From Colletes latitarsis (taxonomy: Eukaryota; Arthropoda; Insecta; Hymenoptera; Colletidae), in the NCBI RefSeq assembly GCF_051014445.1, contig NW_027488368.1:2604001-2668000 (forward strand): a DNA stretch of 64,000 nt, in the 5' to 3' direction. Numbering within the stretch: position 1 is the stretch's first letter; every line of letters begins with the position of its first letter. The position numbers and the translations under genes were made by a program. The notes under the pieces are model-generated. The model saw nothing but the letters and a program-made list of their open reading frames with translations. It searched no databases and was not told the origin of the DNA. Below are positions 49,805 to 63,209 of the stretch, in pieces.

Positions 49805-51910
49805 ACTCAAACCAGAAAAAACCCTGGATCTGTTCAACAAGTATGTGAAAAACGCGAAAGTATGAGCCTGATGAGGGCAAATCCCAGCCCTATCCCAGAC
49901 CAAACTTGCGTTGTCCTCTAAAATAATGATCGAAACCAGGTTTAATCGACTGTTTCAGTGTGGTACTACGTGATGCAATCCAGAAAAAGCCCAGGATCTA
50001 GCCATCAAGTTTGAGAAATATGCGAAACTATGAGTCTGATGGGAGCAAATCCTAGACCTAACCCAGACCTAACATGCGTTATCCTCAAAAATATTTATCA
50101 AGACCAGGTTTAACTGAATGTTTCAGTGTGGTACCACATTACTACGTGATCCATACCAGAAAAAACCCACGATCTGTTCAACAAGTATGTGAAAAATGCG
50201 AAAGCATGAGTCTGATGAGAGCAAATCCCAGGCCTAACCTAGACATAACTTTCGTTATCCTCTAAAATATTGATCGAAACCAGGTTTAATTGACTGTTTC
50301 AGTGTGGTACCACATTACTACGTGATCCAATCCAGAAATAGCCCAGGATCTAGCCATGAAGTATGAGAAATATGCGAAAGTATGAGCCTGATGAGGGCAA
50401 ATCCTAGACCTAACCCAGACCTAACATGCGTTATCATCTAAAATATTTATCAAGACCTGGTTTAATTGATTGTTTCAGTGTGGTACCACATTACTACGTG
50501 AACCATACCAGAAAAAACCCAGGATCCGTTCAACAGGTATGTGAAGAATACGAATTAATGAGTCTGATGAGTGAAAATCCCAGGCCTTAGCTAGACCTAA
50601 CATGCGTTATCCTCAAGAATATTGATCGAAACCTGGTTTAATCGACTGTTTCAGTGTGGTACCACATTACTATGTGATCCAAACCAGAAAATAGCCCAGG
50701 ATCTATCCATGAAGTATAAGAAATATGCGAAAGTATGAGCCTGATGAGGGCAAATCCTAGACCTAACCCAGTCCTAACATGCGATATCCTCTAAAATATA
50801 TATCAAGACCAGGTTTAATTGATTGTTTCAGTGTGGTCCCACATTACTACGTGATCCAAACCAGAAAAAACCCAGGATCCGCTCAACAAGTATGTTAAGA
50901 ATGCGAAAGAATGAGTCTGATGAGTGAAAATCCCAGGCCTAACCTAGACCTAACATGCGTTATCCTCAAAAATATTAATCGATACCTGGTTTAATCGACT
51001 GTTTCAGTGTGGTACCACATTACTATGTGATCCAAACCAGAAAATAGCCCAGGATCTATCCATGAAATATAAGAAATATGCGAAAGTATGAGCCTGATGA
51101 GGGCAAATCCTAGACCTAACCCAGACCTAACATGCGTTATCCTCAAAAATATTTATCAAGACCAGGTTTAACTGAATGTTTCAGTGTGGTACCACATTAC
51201 TACGTGATCCATACCAGAAAAAACCCAGGATCTGTTCAACAAGTATGTGAAAAATGCGAAAGCATGAGTCTGATGAGAGCAAATCCCAGGCCTAACCTAG
51301 ACATAACTTTCGTTATCCTCTAAAATATTGATCGAAACCAGGTTTAATTGACTGTTTCAGTGTGGTACCACATTACTACGTGATCCAATCCAGAAATTGC
51401 CCAGGATCTATCCATGAAGTATAAGATATATGCGAAAGTATGAGCCTGATGAGGGCAAATCCTAGACCTAACCCAGACCTAACATGCGTTATCCTCAAAA
51501 ATATTTGTCAAGACCAGGTTTATCTGAATGTTTCAGTGTGGTACCACATTACTACGTGATCCATACCAGAAAAAACCCAGGATCTGTTCAACAAGTATGT
51601 GAAAAATGCGAAAGCATGAGTCTGATGAGAGCAAATCCCAGGCCTAACCTAGACATAACTTTCGTTATCCTCTAAAATATTGATCGAAACCAGATTTAAT
51701 TGACTGTTTCAGTGTGGTACCACATTACTACTTGATCCAATCCAGAAATTGCCCAGGATCTAGCCATGAAGTATGAGAAATATGCGAAAGTATGAGCCTG
51801 ATGAGGGCAAATCCTAGACCTAACCCAGACCTAACATGCGATATCCTCTAAAATATTTATCAAGACCAGGTTTAATTGAATGTTTCAGTATGGTACCACA
51901 TTACTACGTG
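49805..51910 (+). repeat. 12-monomer HOR, copy 2 (2,106 bp)
   Basis: This copy matches 47,691-49,804 but is 8 bp shorter because TTCATTAC is missing near 49,967 (GGTACTACGTG against GGTACTTCATTACTACCTG near 47,850). Homology ends at 51,910, where ATCCATACC replaces ACTCAAACC. Confidence 0.85.
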
Positions 51911-52149
51911 ATCCATACCAGAAAAAACCCAGGATCTGTTCAACAAGTATGTGAAAAATGCCAAAGCATGAGTCTGATGAGGGCAAATCCCAGGCCTAAC
52001 CTAGACATAACTTTCGTTATCCTCTAAAATATTGATCGGAACCAGGTTTAGTGGGCTGTTTCAGTGTGGTACCACATTACTGCGCGATCCAAACCAGAAA
52101 AAGCCAGGATCTGTTCAACAAGTATGCGAAAAATGCGAAAGTATGAGCC

Positions 52150-53770
52150 TGATGAGGGCAAATCCTAGACCTAACCCAAACCTAACATGCGTTATCCTCT
52201 AAAATATTTACCAAGACCTGGTTTAATTGATTGTTTCAGTGTGGTACCACATTACTACGTGAACCATACTAGAAAAAAACCCAGGATCCGTTCAACAAGT
52301 ATCTGAAGAATGCGAAAGTATGAGTCTGATGAGTGAAAATCTCCGGGCCAACCTAGACCTAACATGCATTATCCTCTAAAATATTGATCCAAACCAGGTT
52401 TAGTGTACTGTTTCAGTGTGGTACCACTTTACTACGTGATCCAAAGCAGAAAAAACCCTCGATCAGGTCAACACGTATGTAAGAACTGCGAAAGTATGAC
52501 CCTGATGAGGGCAAATCCCAGGCCTAACCTAGACCTAACATGAATTATTCTCTAAAATATTTATCGAAACCAGGTTTAATTGACTGTTTCAGTGTTGTAC
52601 TTCATTACTACGTGATGCAATCCAGAAAAAGCCCAGGATCCGTTCAACAAGTATGTGAAGAATGCGAAAGTATGAGTCTGATGAGTGAAAATCCCAGGCC
52701 TAACTTGGACCTAACATGCGTTATCCTCAAAAATATTGATCGAAACCTGGTTTAATCGACTCTTTCAGTGTGGTACCACATTACTACGTGACTCAAACCA
52801 GAAAAAACCCAGGATCTGTTCAACAAGTATGTGAAAAACGCGAAAGTATGAGCCTGATGAGAGCAAATCCCAGACCTATCCCAGAGCAAACTTGCGTTAT
52901 CCTCTAAAATATTGATCGAAACCAGGTTTAATTGACTGTTTCAGTGTTGTACCAAATTGCTACGTGATCCAAACCAGAAAAAACCCAGGATCAGTTCAAC
53001 AAGTATGTGAAAAACGCGAAAGTATGAGCCTGATGAGGGCGAATCCCAGACCTATCCCAGACCTAACTTGCGTTATCCTCTAAAATATTGATCGAAACCA
53101 GGTTTAATTGACTGTTTCAGCGTGGTACCACATTACTACGTGATACAATCCAGAAACAGCCCAGGATCTAGCGATGAAGTATGAGAAATATGCGAAAGTA
53201 TGAGCCTGATGAGGGCAAATCCCAGGCCTAACCTAGACATAACATGCGATATCCTCTAAAATATTTATCAAGACCAGGTTTAATTGATTGTTTCAGTGTG
53301 GTCCCACATTACTACGTGATCCAAACCAGAAAAAACCCAGGATCCGCTCAACAAGTATGTGAAAAATGCGAAAGCATGAGTCTGATGAGGGCAAATCCCA
53401 GGCCTAACCTAGACATAACTTTCGTTATCCTCTAAAATATTGATCGAAACCAGGTTTAGTGTACTGTTTCGGTGTGGTACCACTTTACTACGTGATCCAA
53501 AGCAGAAAAAACCCTCGATAAGGTCAACACGTATGTTAGAACTGCGAAAGTATGACCCTGATGAGGGCAAATCCCAGGCCTAACCTAGACCTAACATGAA
53601 TTATTCTCTAAAATATTTATCGAAACCAGGTTTAATTGACTGTTTCAGTGTTGTACTTCATTACTACGTGATGCAATCCAGAAAAAGCCCAGGATCTAGC
53701 CATGAAGTATGAGAAATATGCGAAAGTATGAGCCTGATGAGGGCAAATCCTAGACCTAACCCAGACCTAA
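52150..53770 (+). repeat. Segment repeated 26 monomers later (offset 4,577)
   Basis: Markers AAGTATCTGAAGAATGCG, CCCTCGATCAGGTCAACACG, GACTCTTTCAGTGTGG and GTGTTGTACCAAATTGC recur in order near 56,730-58,350. A third version begins near 62,220, with an inserted 352 bp dimer. Single-base differences are more frequent than in the A HORs (for example CTCCGGGCCAACC near 52,342 against CTCAGGGCTAACC), so this duplication is older. Confidence 0.75.
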
Positions 53771-56700
53771 CATGCGATATCCTCTAAAATATTTATCAAG
53801 ACCAGATTTAATTGATTGTTTCAGTGTGGTCCCACATTACTACGTGATCCAAACCAGAAAAAGCGCAGGATCCGCTCAACAAGTATGTGAAGAATGCGAA
53901 AGAATGTGTCTGATGAGGGCAAATCCCAGGCCTAACCTAGACATAACTTTCGTTATCCTCTATAATATTGATCGAAACCAGGTTTAGTGGGCTGTTTCAG
54001 TGTGGTACCACATTACTGCGCGATCCAAACCAGAAAAAGCCAGGATCTGTTTAACAACTATGCGAAAAATGCGAAAGTATGAGCCTGATGAGGGCAAATC
54101 CTAGACCTAACCCAAACCTAACATGCGTTATCCTCTAAAATATTGATCAAGACCAGGTTTAACTGAATGTTTCAGTGTGGTACCACATTACTACCTGAAC
54201 CAAACCAGAAAAAACCCAGGATCTGTTAAACGAGTCTGTGAAGTGTGCGAAAGTATGAGCCTGATGAGGGCGAATCCCAGACCTATCCCAGACCTAACAT
54301 GCGTTATCATCTAAAATATTTATCAAGACCTGGTTTATTTGAATGTTTCAGTGTGGTACCACATTGCTACGTGATCCATACCAGAAAAAACCCAGGATCT
54401 GTTCAACAAGTATGTGAAAAATGCGAAAGCATGAGTCTGATGAGGGCAAATCCCAGGCCTAACCTAGACATAACTTTCGTTATCCTCTAAAATATTGATC
54501 GAAACAAGGCTAAATTGACTGCTTCAGCGTGGTACCACATTACTACGTGATACAATCCAGAAACAGCCCAGGATCTAGCCATGAAGTATGAGAATTATGC
54601 GAAAGTATGAGCCTGATGTGGGCAAATCCTAGACCTAACCCAAACCTAACATGCGTTATCCTCTAAAATATTTATCAAGACCTGGATTATTTGAATGTTT
54701 CAGTGTGGTACCACATTACTACGTGATCCAAACCAGAAAAAACCCAGGATCCGTTCAACAAGTATGTGAAAAACGCGAACGTATGAGTCTGATGAGGGCA
54801 AATCCCAGACCTATCCCAGACCTAACTTGCGTTGTCCTCTAAGATACTGATGGAAACCAGGTTTAATTGACAGTTTCAGTGTTGTACTTCATTACTACGT
54901 GATGCAATCCAGAAAAAGCCCAGGATCTAGCCATCAAGTATGAGAAATAGGCGAAAGTATGAGCCTGACGAGAGCAAATCCTAGACCTAACCCAGACCTA
55001 ACATGCGTTATCCTCTAAAATATTTATCAAGACCAGGTTTAATTGATTGTTTCAGTGTGGTCCCACATTACTACGTGATCCAAACCAGAAAAAACCCAGG
55101 ATCCGTTCAACAGGTATGTGAAGAATGCGAAAGAATGAGGCTGATGTGTGAAAATCCCAGGCCTTACCTAGACCTAACATGCGTTATCCTCAAGAATATT
55201 GATCGAAACCTGGTTTAATCGACTGTTTCAGTGTGGTACCACATTACTATGTGATCCAAACCAGAAAATAGCCCAGGATCTATCCATGAAGTATAAGAAA
55301 TATGCGCAAGTATGAGCCTGATTAGGGCAAATCCTAGACCTAACCCAGACCTAACATGCGTTATCCTCAAAAATATTTATCAAGAACAGGTTCAACTGAA
55401 TGTTTCAGTGTGGTACCACATTACTGCGTGATCCATACCAGAAAAAACCCAGGATCTGTTCAACAAGTATGTGAAAAATGCGAAAGTATGACCCTGATGT
55501 GGGCAAATCCCAGACCTATCCCTGACCTAACTTGCATTGTCCTCTAAAATATTGATCGAAACCAGGTTTAATTGACTGTTTCAGTGTGGTACCACATTAC
55601 TACGTGATCCAATCCAGAAATAGCCCAGGATCTAGCCATGAAGTATGAGAAATATGCGAAAGTATGAGCCTGATGAGGGCAAATCCTAGACCTAACCCAG
55701 ACGTAACATGCGTTATCCTCAAAAATATTTATCAAGACCAGGTTTAACTGAATGTTTCAGTGTGGTACCACATTACTGCGTGATCCATACCAGAAAAAAC
55801 CCAGGATCTGTTCAACAAGTATGTGAAAAATGCGAAAGTATGACCCTGATGTGGGCAAATCCCAGACCTATCCCAGACCTAACTTGCATTGTCCTCTAAA
55901 ATATTGATCGAAACCAGGTTTAATTGACTGTTTCAGTGTTGTTCTTCATTACTACGTGATGCAATCCAGAAAAAGCCCCGGATCTAGCCATGAAGTATGA
56001 GAAATATGCGAAAGTAGGGGCCTGATGAGGGCAAATCCTAGACCTAACCCAGACCTAACATGCGATATCCTCTAAAATATTTATCTAGACCAGGTTTAAT
56101 TGATTGTTTCAGTGTGGTCCCACATTACTACGTGATCCAAACCAGAAAAAACCCAGGATCCGCTCAACAAGTATGTTAAGAATGCGAAAGAATGAGTCTG
56201 ATGAGAGCAAATCCCAGGCCTAACCTGGACATAACTTTCGTTATCCTCTAAAATATTGATCGAAACCAAGTTTAATTGACTGCTTCAGTGTGGTACCACA
56301 TTACTACGTGATCCAATCCAGAAATTGCCCAGGATCTATCCATGAAGTATATGAAATATGCGAAAGTATGAGCCTGATGAGGGCAAATCCTAGACCTAAC
56401 CCAGACCTAACATGCGTTATCCTCAAAAATATTTATCAAGACCAGGTTTAACTGAATGTTTCAGTGTGGTACCACATTACTACGTGGTCCATACCAGAAA
56501 AAACCCAGGATCTGTTCAACAAGTATGTGAAAAATGCGAAAGCATGAGTCTGATGAGAGCAAATCCCAGGCCTAACCTAGACATAACTTTCGTTATCCTC
56601 TAAAATATTGATCGAAACCAGGTTTAATTGACTGTTTCAGTGTGGTACCACATTACTACGTGATCCAATCCAGAAATTGCCCAGGACCTAGCCATGAAGT

Positions 56701-58824
56701 ATGAGAAATATGCGAAAGTATGAGCCTGATGAGGGCAAATCCTAGACCTAACCCAGACCTAACATGCGTTATCATCTAAAATATTTATCAAGACCTGGTT
56801 TAATTGATTGTTTCAGTGTGGTACCACATTACTACGTGAACCATACCAGAAAAAAACCCAGGATCCGTTCAACAAGTATCTGAAGAATGCGAAAGTATGA
56901 GTCTGATGAGTGAAAATCTCAGGGCTAACCTAGACCTAACATGCATTATCCTCTAAAATATTGATCCAAACCAGGTTTAGTGTACTGTTTCAGTGTGGTA
57001 CCACTTTACTACGTGATCCAAAGCAGAAAAAACCCTCGATCAGGTCAACACGTATGTAAGAACTGCGAAAGTATGACCCTGATGTGGGCAAATCCCAGGC
57101 CTAACCTAGACCTAACATGAATTATTCTCTAAAATATTTATCGAAACCAGGTTTAATTGACTGTTTCAGTGTTGTACTTCATTACTACGTGATGCAATCC
57201 AGAAAAAGCCCAGGATCCGTTCAACAAGTATGTGAAGAATGCGAAAGTATGAGTCTGATGAGTGAAAATCCCAGGCCTAACCTGGACCTAACATGCGTTA
57301 TCCTCAAAAATATTGATCGAAACCTGGTTTAATCGACTCTTTCAGTGTGGTACCACATTACTACGTGACTCAAACCAGAAAAAACCCAGGATCTGTTCAA
57401 CAAGTATGTGAAAAACGCGAAAGTATGAGCCTGATGGGGGCAAATCCCAGACCTATCCCAGACCAAACTTGCGTTATCCTCTAAAATATTGATCGAAACC
57501 AGGTTTAATCGACTGTTTCAGTGTTGTACCAAATTGCTACGTGATCCAAACCAGAAAAAACCCAGGATCAGATCAACAAGTATGTGAAAAACGCGAAAGT
57601 ATGAGCCTGATGAGGGCGAATCCCAGACCTATCCCAGACCTAACTTGCATTATCCTCTAAAATATTGATCGAAACCAGGTTTAATTGACTGTTTCAGCGT
57701 GGTACCACATTACTACGTGATACAATCCAGAAACAGCCGAGGATCTAGCCATGAAGTATGAGAAATATGCGAAAGTATGAGCCTGATGTCGGCAAATCCT
57801 AGACCTAACCCAAACCTAACATGCGTTATCCTCTAAAATATTTATCAAGACCAGGTTTATTTGTATGTTTCAGTATGGTACCACATTACTACGTGATCCA
57901 TACAAGAAACAACCCCGGATCTGTTCAACAAGTATGTGAAAAATGCGAAAGCATGAGTCTGATGAGGGCAAATCCCAGGCCTAACCTAGACATAACTTTC
58001 GTTATCCTCTAAAATATTGATCGAAACCAGGTTTAGTGTGCTGTTTCAGTGTGGTACCACTTTACTACGTGATCCAAAGCAGAAAAAACCCTCGATCATG
58101 TCAACACGTATGTTAGAACTGCGAAAGTATGACCCTGATGAGGACAAATCCCAGGCCTAACCTAGACCTAACATGAATTATTCTGTAAAATATTTATCGA
58201 AACCAGGTTTAATTGACTGTTTCAGTGTTGTACTTCATTACTACGTGATGCAATCCAGAAAAAGCCCAGGATCTAGCCATGAAGTATGAGAAATGTGCGA
58301 AAGTATGAGCCTGATGAGGGCAAATCCTAGACCTAACCCAGACCTAACATGCGATATCCTCTAAAATATTTATCAAGACCAGGTTTAATTGATTGTTTCA
58401 GTGTGGTCCCACATTACTACGTGATCCAAACCAGAAAACACCCAGGATCCGCTCAACAAGTATGTGAAAAATGCGAAAGCATGAGTCTGATGAGGGCAAA
58501 TCCCAGGCCTAACCTAGACATAACTTTCGTTATCCTCTAAAATATTGATCGAAACCAGGTTTAGTGTACTGTTTCAGTGTGGTACCACTTTACTACGTGA
58601 TCCAAAGCAGAAAAAACCCTCGATAAGGTCAACACGTATGTTAGAACTGCGAAAGTATGACCCTGATGAGGGCAAATCCCAGGCCTAACCTAGACCTAAC
58701 ATGAATTATTCTCTAAAATATTTATCGAAACCAGGTTTAATTGACTGTTTCAGTGTTGTACTTCATTACTACGTGATGCAATCCAGAAAAAGCCCAGGAT
58801 CTAGCCATGAAGTATGAGAAATAT

Positions 58825-59878
58825 GCGAAAGTATGAGCCTGATGAGGGCGAATCCCAGACCTATCCCAGACCTAACATGCGTTATCATCTAAAATATTTA
58901 TCAAGACCTGGTTTATTTGAATGTTTCAGTGTGGTACCACATTGCTACGTGATCCAAACCAGAAAAAACCCAGCATGCGTTCAACAAGTATGTGAAAAAC
59001 GCGAACGTATGAGTCTGATGAGGGCAAATCCCAGGCCTAACCTAGACATAACTTTCGTTATCCTCTAAAATATTGATCGAAACCAGGTTTAGTGGGCTGT
59101 TTCAGTGTGGTACCACATTACTGCGCGATCCAAACCAGAAAAAGCCAGGATCTGTTCAACAAGTATGTGAAAAATGCGAAAGTATGAGCCTGATGAGGGC
59201 AAATCCTAGACCTAACCCAAACCTAACATGCGTTATCCTCTAAAATATTGATCAAGACCAGGTTTAACTGAATGTTTTCGTGTGGTACCACATTACTACG
59301 TGAACCAAACCAGAAAAAACCCAGGATCTGTTAAACGAGTCTGTGAAGTGTGCGAAAGTATGAGCCTGATGAGGGCGAATCCCAGACCTATCCCAGACCT
59401 AACATGCGTTATCCTCAAAAATATTTATCAAGACCAGGTTTAACTGAATGTTTCAGTATGGTACCACATTACTACGTGATCCATACCAGAAAAAACCCAG
59501 GATCTGTTCAACAAGTATGTGAAAAATGCGAAAGCATGAGTCTGATGAGGGCAAATCCCAGGCCTAACCTAGACATAACTTTCGTTATCCTCTAAAATAT
59601 TGATCGAAACCAGGTTTAGTGGGCTGTTTCAGTGTGGTACCGCATTACTGCGCGATCCAAACCAGAAAAAGTCAGGATCTGTTCAACAACTATGTGAAAA
59701 ATGCGAAAGTATGAGCCTGATGAGGGCAAATCCTAGACCTAACCCAAACCTAACATGCGTTATCCTCTAAAATATTGATCAAGACCAGGTTTAACTGAAT
59801 GTTTCAGTGTGGTACCACATTACTACCTGAACCAAACCAGAAAAAACCCAGGATCTGTTAAACGAGTCTGTGAAGTGT
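58825..59878 (+). repeat. 6-monomer repeat, copy 1 (1,054 bp)
   Basis: This unit is followed directly by a copy at an offset of 1,054 (6 monomers minus 2 bp). Markers include CCCAGCATGCGTTC, GTGGTACCACATTGCTACG, GTTAAACGAGTCTGTG and AGAAAAAGTCAGGATC. The 2 bp shortage comes from monomers reading AGAAAAAGCCAGGATC and AGAAAAAGTCAGGATC. Confidence 0.82.
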
Positions 59879-60878
59879 GCGAAAGTATGAGCCTGATGAG
59901 GGCGAATCCCAGACCTATCCCAGACCTAACATGCGTTATCATCTAAAATATTTATCAAGACCTGGTTTATTTGAATGTTTCAGTGTGGTACCACATTGCT
60001 ACGTGATCCAAACCAGAAAAAACCCAGCATGCGTTCAAAAAGTATGTGAAAAACGCGAACGTATGAGTCTGATGAGGGCAAATCCCAGGCCTAACCTAGA
60101 CATAACTTTCGTTATCCTCTAAAATATTGATCGAAACCAGGTTTAGTGGGCTGTTTCAGTGTGGTACCACATTACTGCGCGATCCAAACCAGAAAAAGCC
60201 AGGATCTGTTCAACAAGTATGTGAAAAATGCGAAAGTATGAGTCTGATGAGGGCAAATCCTAGACCTAACCCAAACCTAACATGCGTTATCCTCTAAAAT
60301 ATTGATCAAGACCAGGTTTAACTGAATGTTTCAGTGTGGTACCACATTACTACGTGAACCAAACCAGAAAAAACCCAGGATCTGTTAAACGAGTCTGTGA
60401 AGTGTGCGAAAGTATGAGCCTGATGAGGGTGAATCCCAGACCTATCCCAGACCTAACATGCGTTATCCTCAAAAATATTTATCAAGACCAGGTTTAACTG
60501 AATGTTTCAGTATGGTACCACATTACTACGTGATCCATACCAGAAAAAACCCAGGATCTGTTCAACAAGTATGTGAAAAATGCGAAAGCATGAGTCTGAT
60601 GAGGGCAAATCCCAGGCCTAACCTAGACATAACTTTCGTTATCCTCTAAAATATTGATCGAAACCAGGTTTAGTGGGCTGTTTCAGTGTGGTACCGCATT
60701 ACTGCCCGATCCAAACCAGAAAAAGTCAGGATCTGTTCAACAACTATGTGAAAAATGCGAAAGTATGAGCCTGATGAGGGCAAATCCTAGACCTAACCCA
60801 AACCTAACATGCGTTATCCTCTAAAACATTGATCAAGACCAGGTTAAACTGAATGTTTCAGTGTGGTACCACATTACT
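59879..60878 (+). repeat. 6-monomer repeat, copy 2
   Basis: This copy matches 58,825-59,824 closely. Differences include CAAAAAGTATG near 60,036 (CAACAAGTATG near 58,982) and GGGTGAATCC near 60,427. Homology ends near 60,878, where ACTACCTGAACC (59,822) is replaced by ACTATGTGATCC. Confidence 0.82.
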
Positions 60879-62505
60879 ATGTGATCCAAACCAGAAAATA
60901 GCCCAGGATCTATCCATGAAGTATAAGAAATATGCGAAAGTATGAGCCTGATTAGGGCAAATCCTAGACCTATCCCAGACCTAACTTGCGTTATCCTCTA
61001 AAATATTGATCGAAACAAGGTTTAATTGACTGTTTCAGCGTGGTACCACATTACTACGTGATACAATCTAAAAACAGCCCAGGATCTAGCCATGAAGTAT
61101 GAGAATTATGCGAAAGTATGAGCCTGATGTGGGCAAATCCTAGACCTAACCCAAACCTAACATGCGTTATCCTCTAAAATATTTATCAAGACATGGTTTA
61201 TTTGAATGTTTCAGTGTGGTACCACATTACTACGTGATCCAAACCAGAAAAAACCCAGGATCCGTTCAACAAGTATGTGAAAAACGCGAACGTATGAGTC
61301 TGATGAGGGCAAATCCCAGACCTATCCCAGACCTAACTTGCGTTGTCCTCTAAGATACTGATGGAAACCAGGTTTAATTGACTGTTTCAGTGTTGTACTT
61401 CATTACTACGTGATGCAATCCAGAAAAAGCCCAGGATCTATCCATGAAGTATAAGAAATATGCGCAAGTATGAGCCTGATTAGGGCAAATCCTAGACCTA
61501 ACCCAGACCTAACATGCGTTATCCTCAAAAATATTTATCAAGACCAGGTTTAACTGAATGTTTCAGTGTGGTACCACATTACTGCGTGATCCATACCAGA
61601 AAAAACCCAGGATCTGTTCAACAAGTATGTGAAAAATGCGAAAGCATGAGTCTGATGAGAGCAAATCCCAGGCCTAACCTAGACATAACTTTCGTTATCC
61701 TCTAGAATATTGATCGAAACCTGGTTTAATCGACTGTTTCAGTGTGGTACCACATTACTATGTGATCCAAACCAGAAAATAGCCCAGGATCTATCCATGA
61801 AGTATAAGAAATATGCGCAAGTATGAGCCTGATTAGGGCAAATCCTAGACCTAACCCAGACCTAACATGCGTTATCCTCAAAAATATTTATCAAGACCAG
61901 GTTTAACTGAATGTTTCAGTGTGGTACCACATTACTGCGTGATCCATACCAGAAAAAACCCAGGATCTGTTCAACAAGTATGTGAAAAATGCGAAAGCAT
62001 GAGTCTGATGAGAGCAAATCCCAGGCCTAACCTAGACATAACTTTCGTTATCCTCTAGAATATTGATCGAAACCAGGTTTAATTGACTGTTTCAGTGTGG
62101 TACCACATTACTACGTGATACAGTCCAGAAATTGCCCAGGATCTAGCCATGAAGTATGAGAAATATGCGAAAGTATGAGCCTGATGAGGGCAAATCCTAG
62201 ACCTAACCCAGACCTAACATGCGTTATCATCAAAAATATTTATCAAGACCTGGTTTAATTGATTGTTTCAGTGTGGTACCACATTACTACGTGAACCATA
62301 CCAGAAAAAAACCCAGGATCCGTTCAACAAGTATCTGTAGAATGCGAAAGTATGAGTCTGATGAGTGAAAATCTCAGGGCTAACCTAGACCTAACATGCA
62401 TTATCCTCTAAAATATTGATCCAAACCAGGTTTAGTGTACTGTTTCAGTGTGGTACCACTTTACTACGTGATCCAAAGCAGAAAAAACCCTCGATCAGGT
62501 CAACA

Positions 62506-62857
62506 CGTATGTAAGAACTGCGAAAGTATAACCCTGATGAGGGCAAATCCCAGGCCTAACCTAGACCTAACATGAATTATTCTCTAAAATATTTATCGAA
62601 ACCAGGTTTAATTGACTGTTTCAGTGTTGTACTTCATTACTACGTGATGCAATCCAGAAAAAGCCCAGGATCCGTTCAACAAGTATGTGAAGAATGCGAA
62701 AGTATGAGTCTGATGAGTGAAAATCCCAGGCCTAACCTGGACCTAACATGCGTTATCCTCAAAAATATTGATCGAAACCTGGTTTAATCGACTCTTTCAG
62801 TGTGGTACCACATTACTACGTGACTCAAACCAGAAAAAACCCAGGATCTGTTCAACA
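62506..62857 (+). repeat. 352 bp dimer, copy 1 of a fresh tandem duplication
   Basis: This dimer runs from the C after TCAACA (62,500-62,505) to the end of the next TCAACA at 62,857. It carries the private variant GTATAACCCTG (other copies have GTATGACCCTG). It is repeated at once with no difference seen by eye. Confidence 0.86.
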
Positions 62858-63209
62858 CGTATGTAAGAACTGCGAAAGTATAACCCTGATGAGGGCAAAT
62901 CCCAGGCCTAACCTAGACCTAACATGAATTATTCTCTAAAATATTTATCGAAACCAGGTTTAATTGACTGTTTCAGTGTTGTACTTCATTACTACGTGAT
63001 GCAATCCAGAAAAAGCCCAGGATCCGTTCAACAAGTATGTGAAGAATGCGAAAGTATGAGTCTGATGAGTGAAAATCCCAGGCCTAACCTGGACCTAACA
63101 TGCGTTATCCTCAAAAATATTGATCGAAACCTGGTTTAATCGACTCTTTCAGTGTGGTACCACATTACTACGTGACTCAAACCAGAAAAAACCCAGGATC
63201 TGTTCAACA
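62858..63209 (+). repeat. 352 bp dimer, copy 2
   Basis: This is identical by eye to 62,506-62,857, including GTATAACCCTG. At the join, GATCTGTTCAACA from one monomer meets CGTATGTAAGAACTGCG from another. The shared TCAACA at 62,500, 62,852 and 63,204 marks the exchange point. The third version of the 26-monomer segment is therefore two monomers longer than the earlier ones. Confidence 0.86.
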
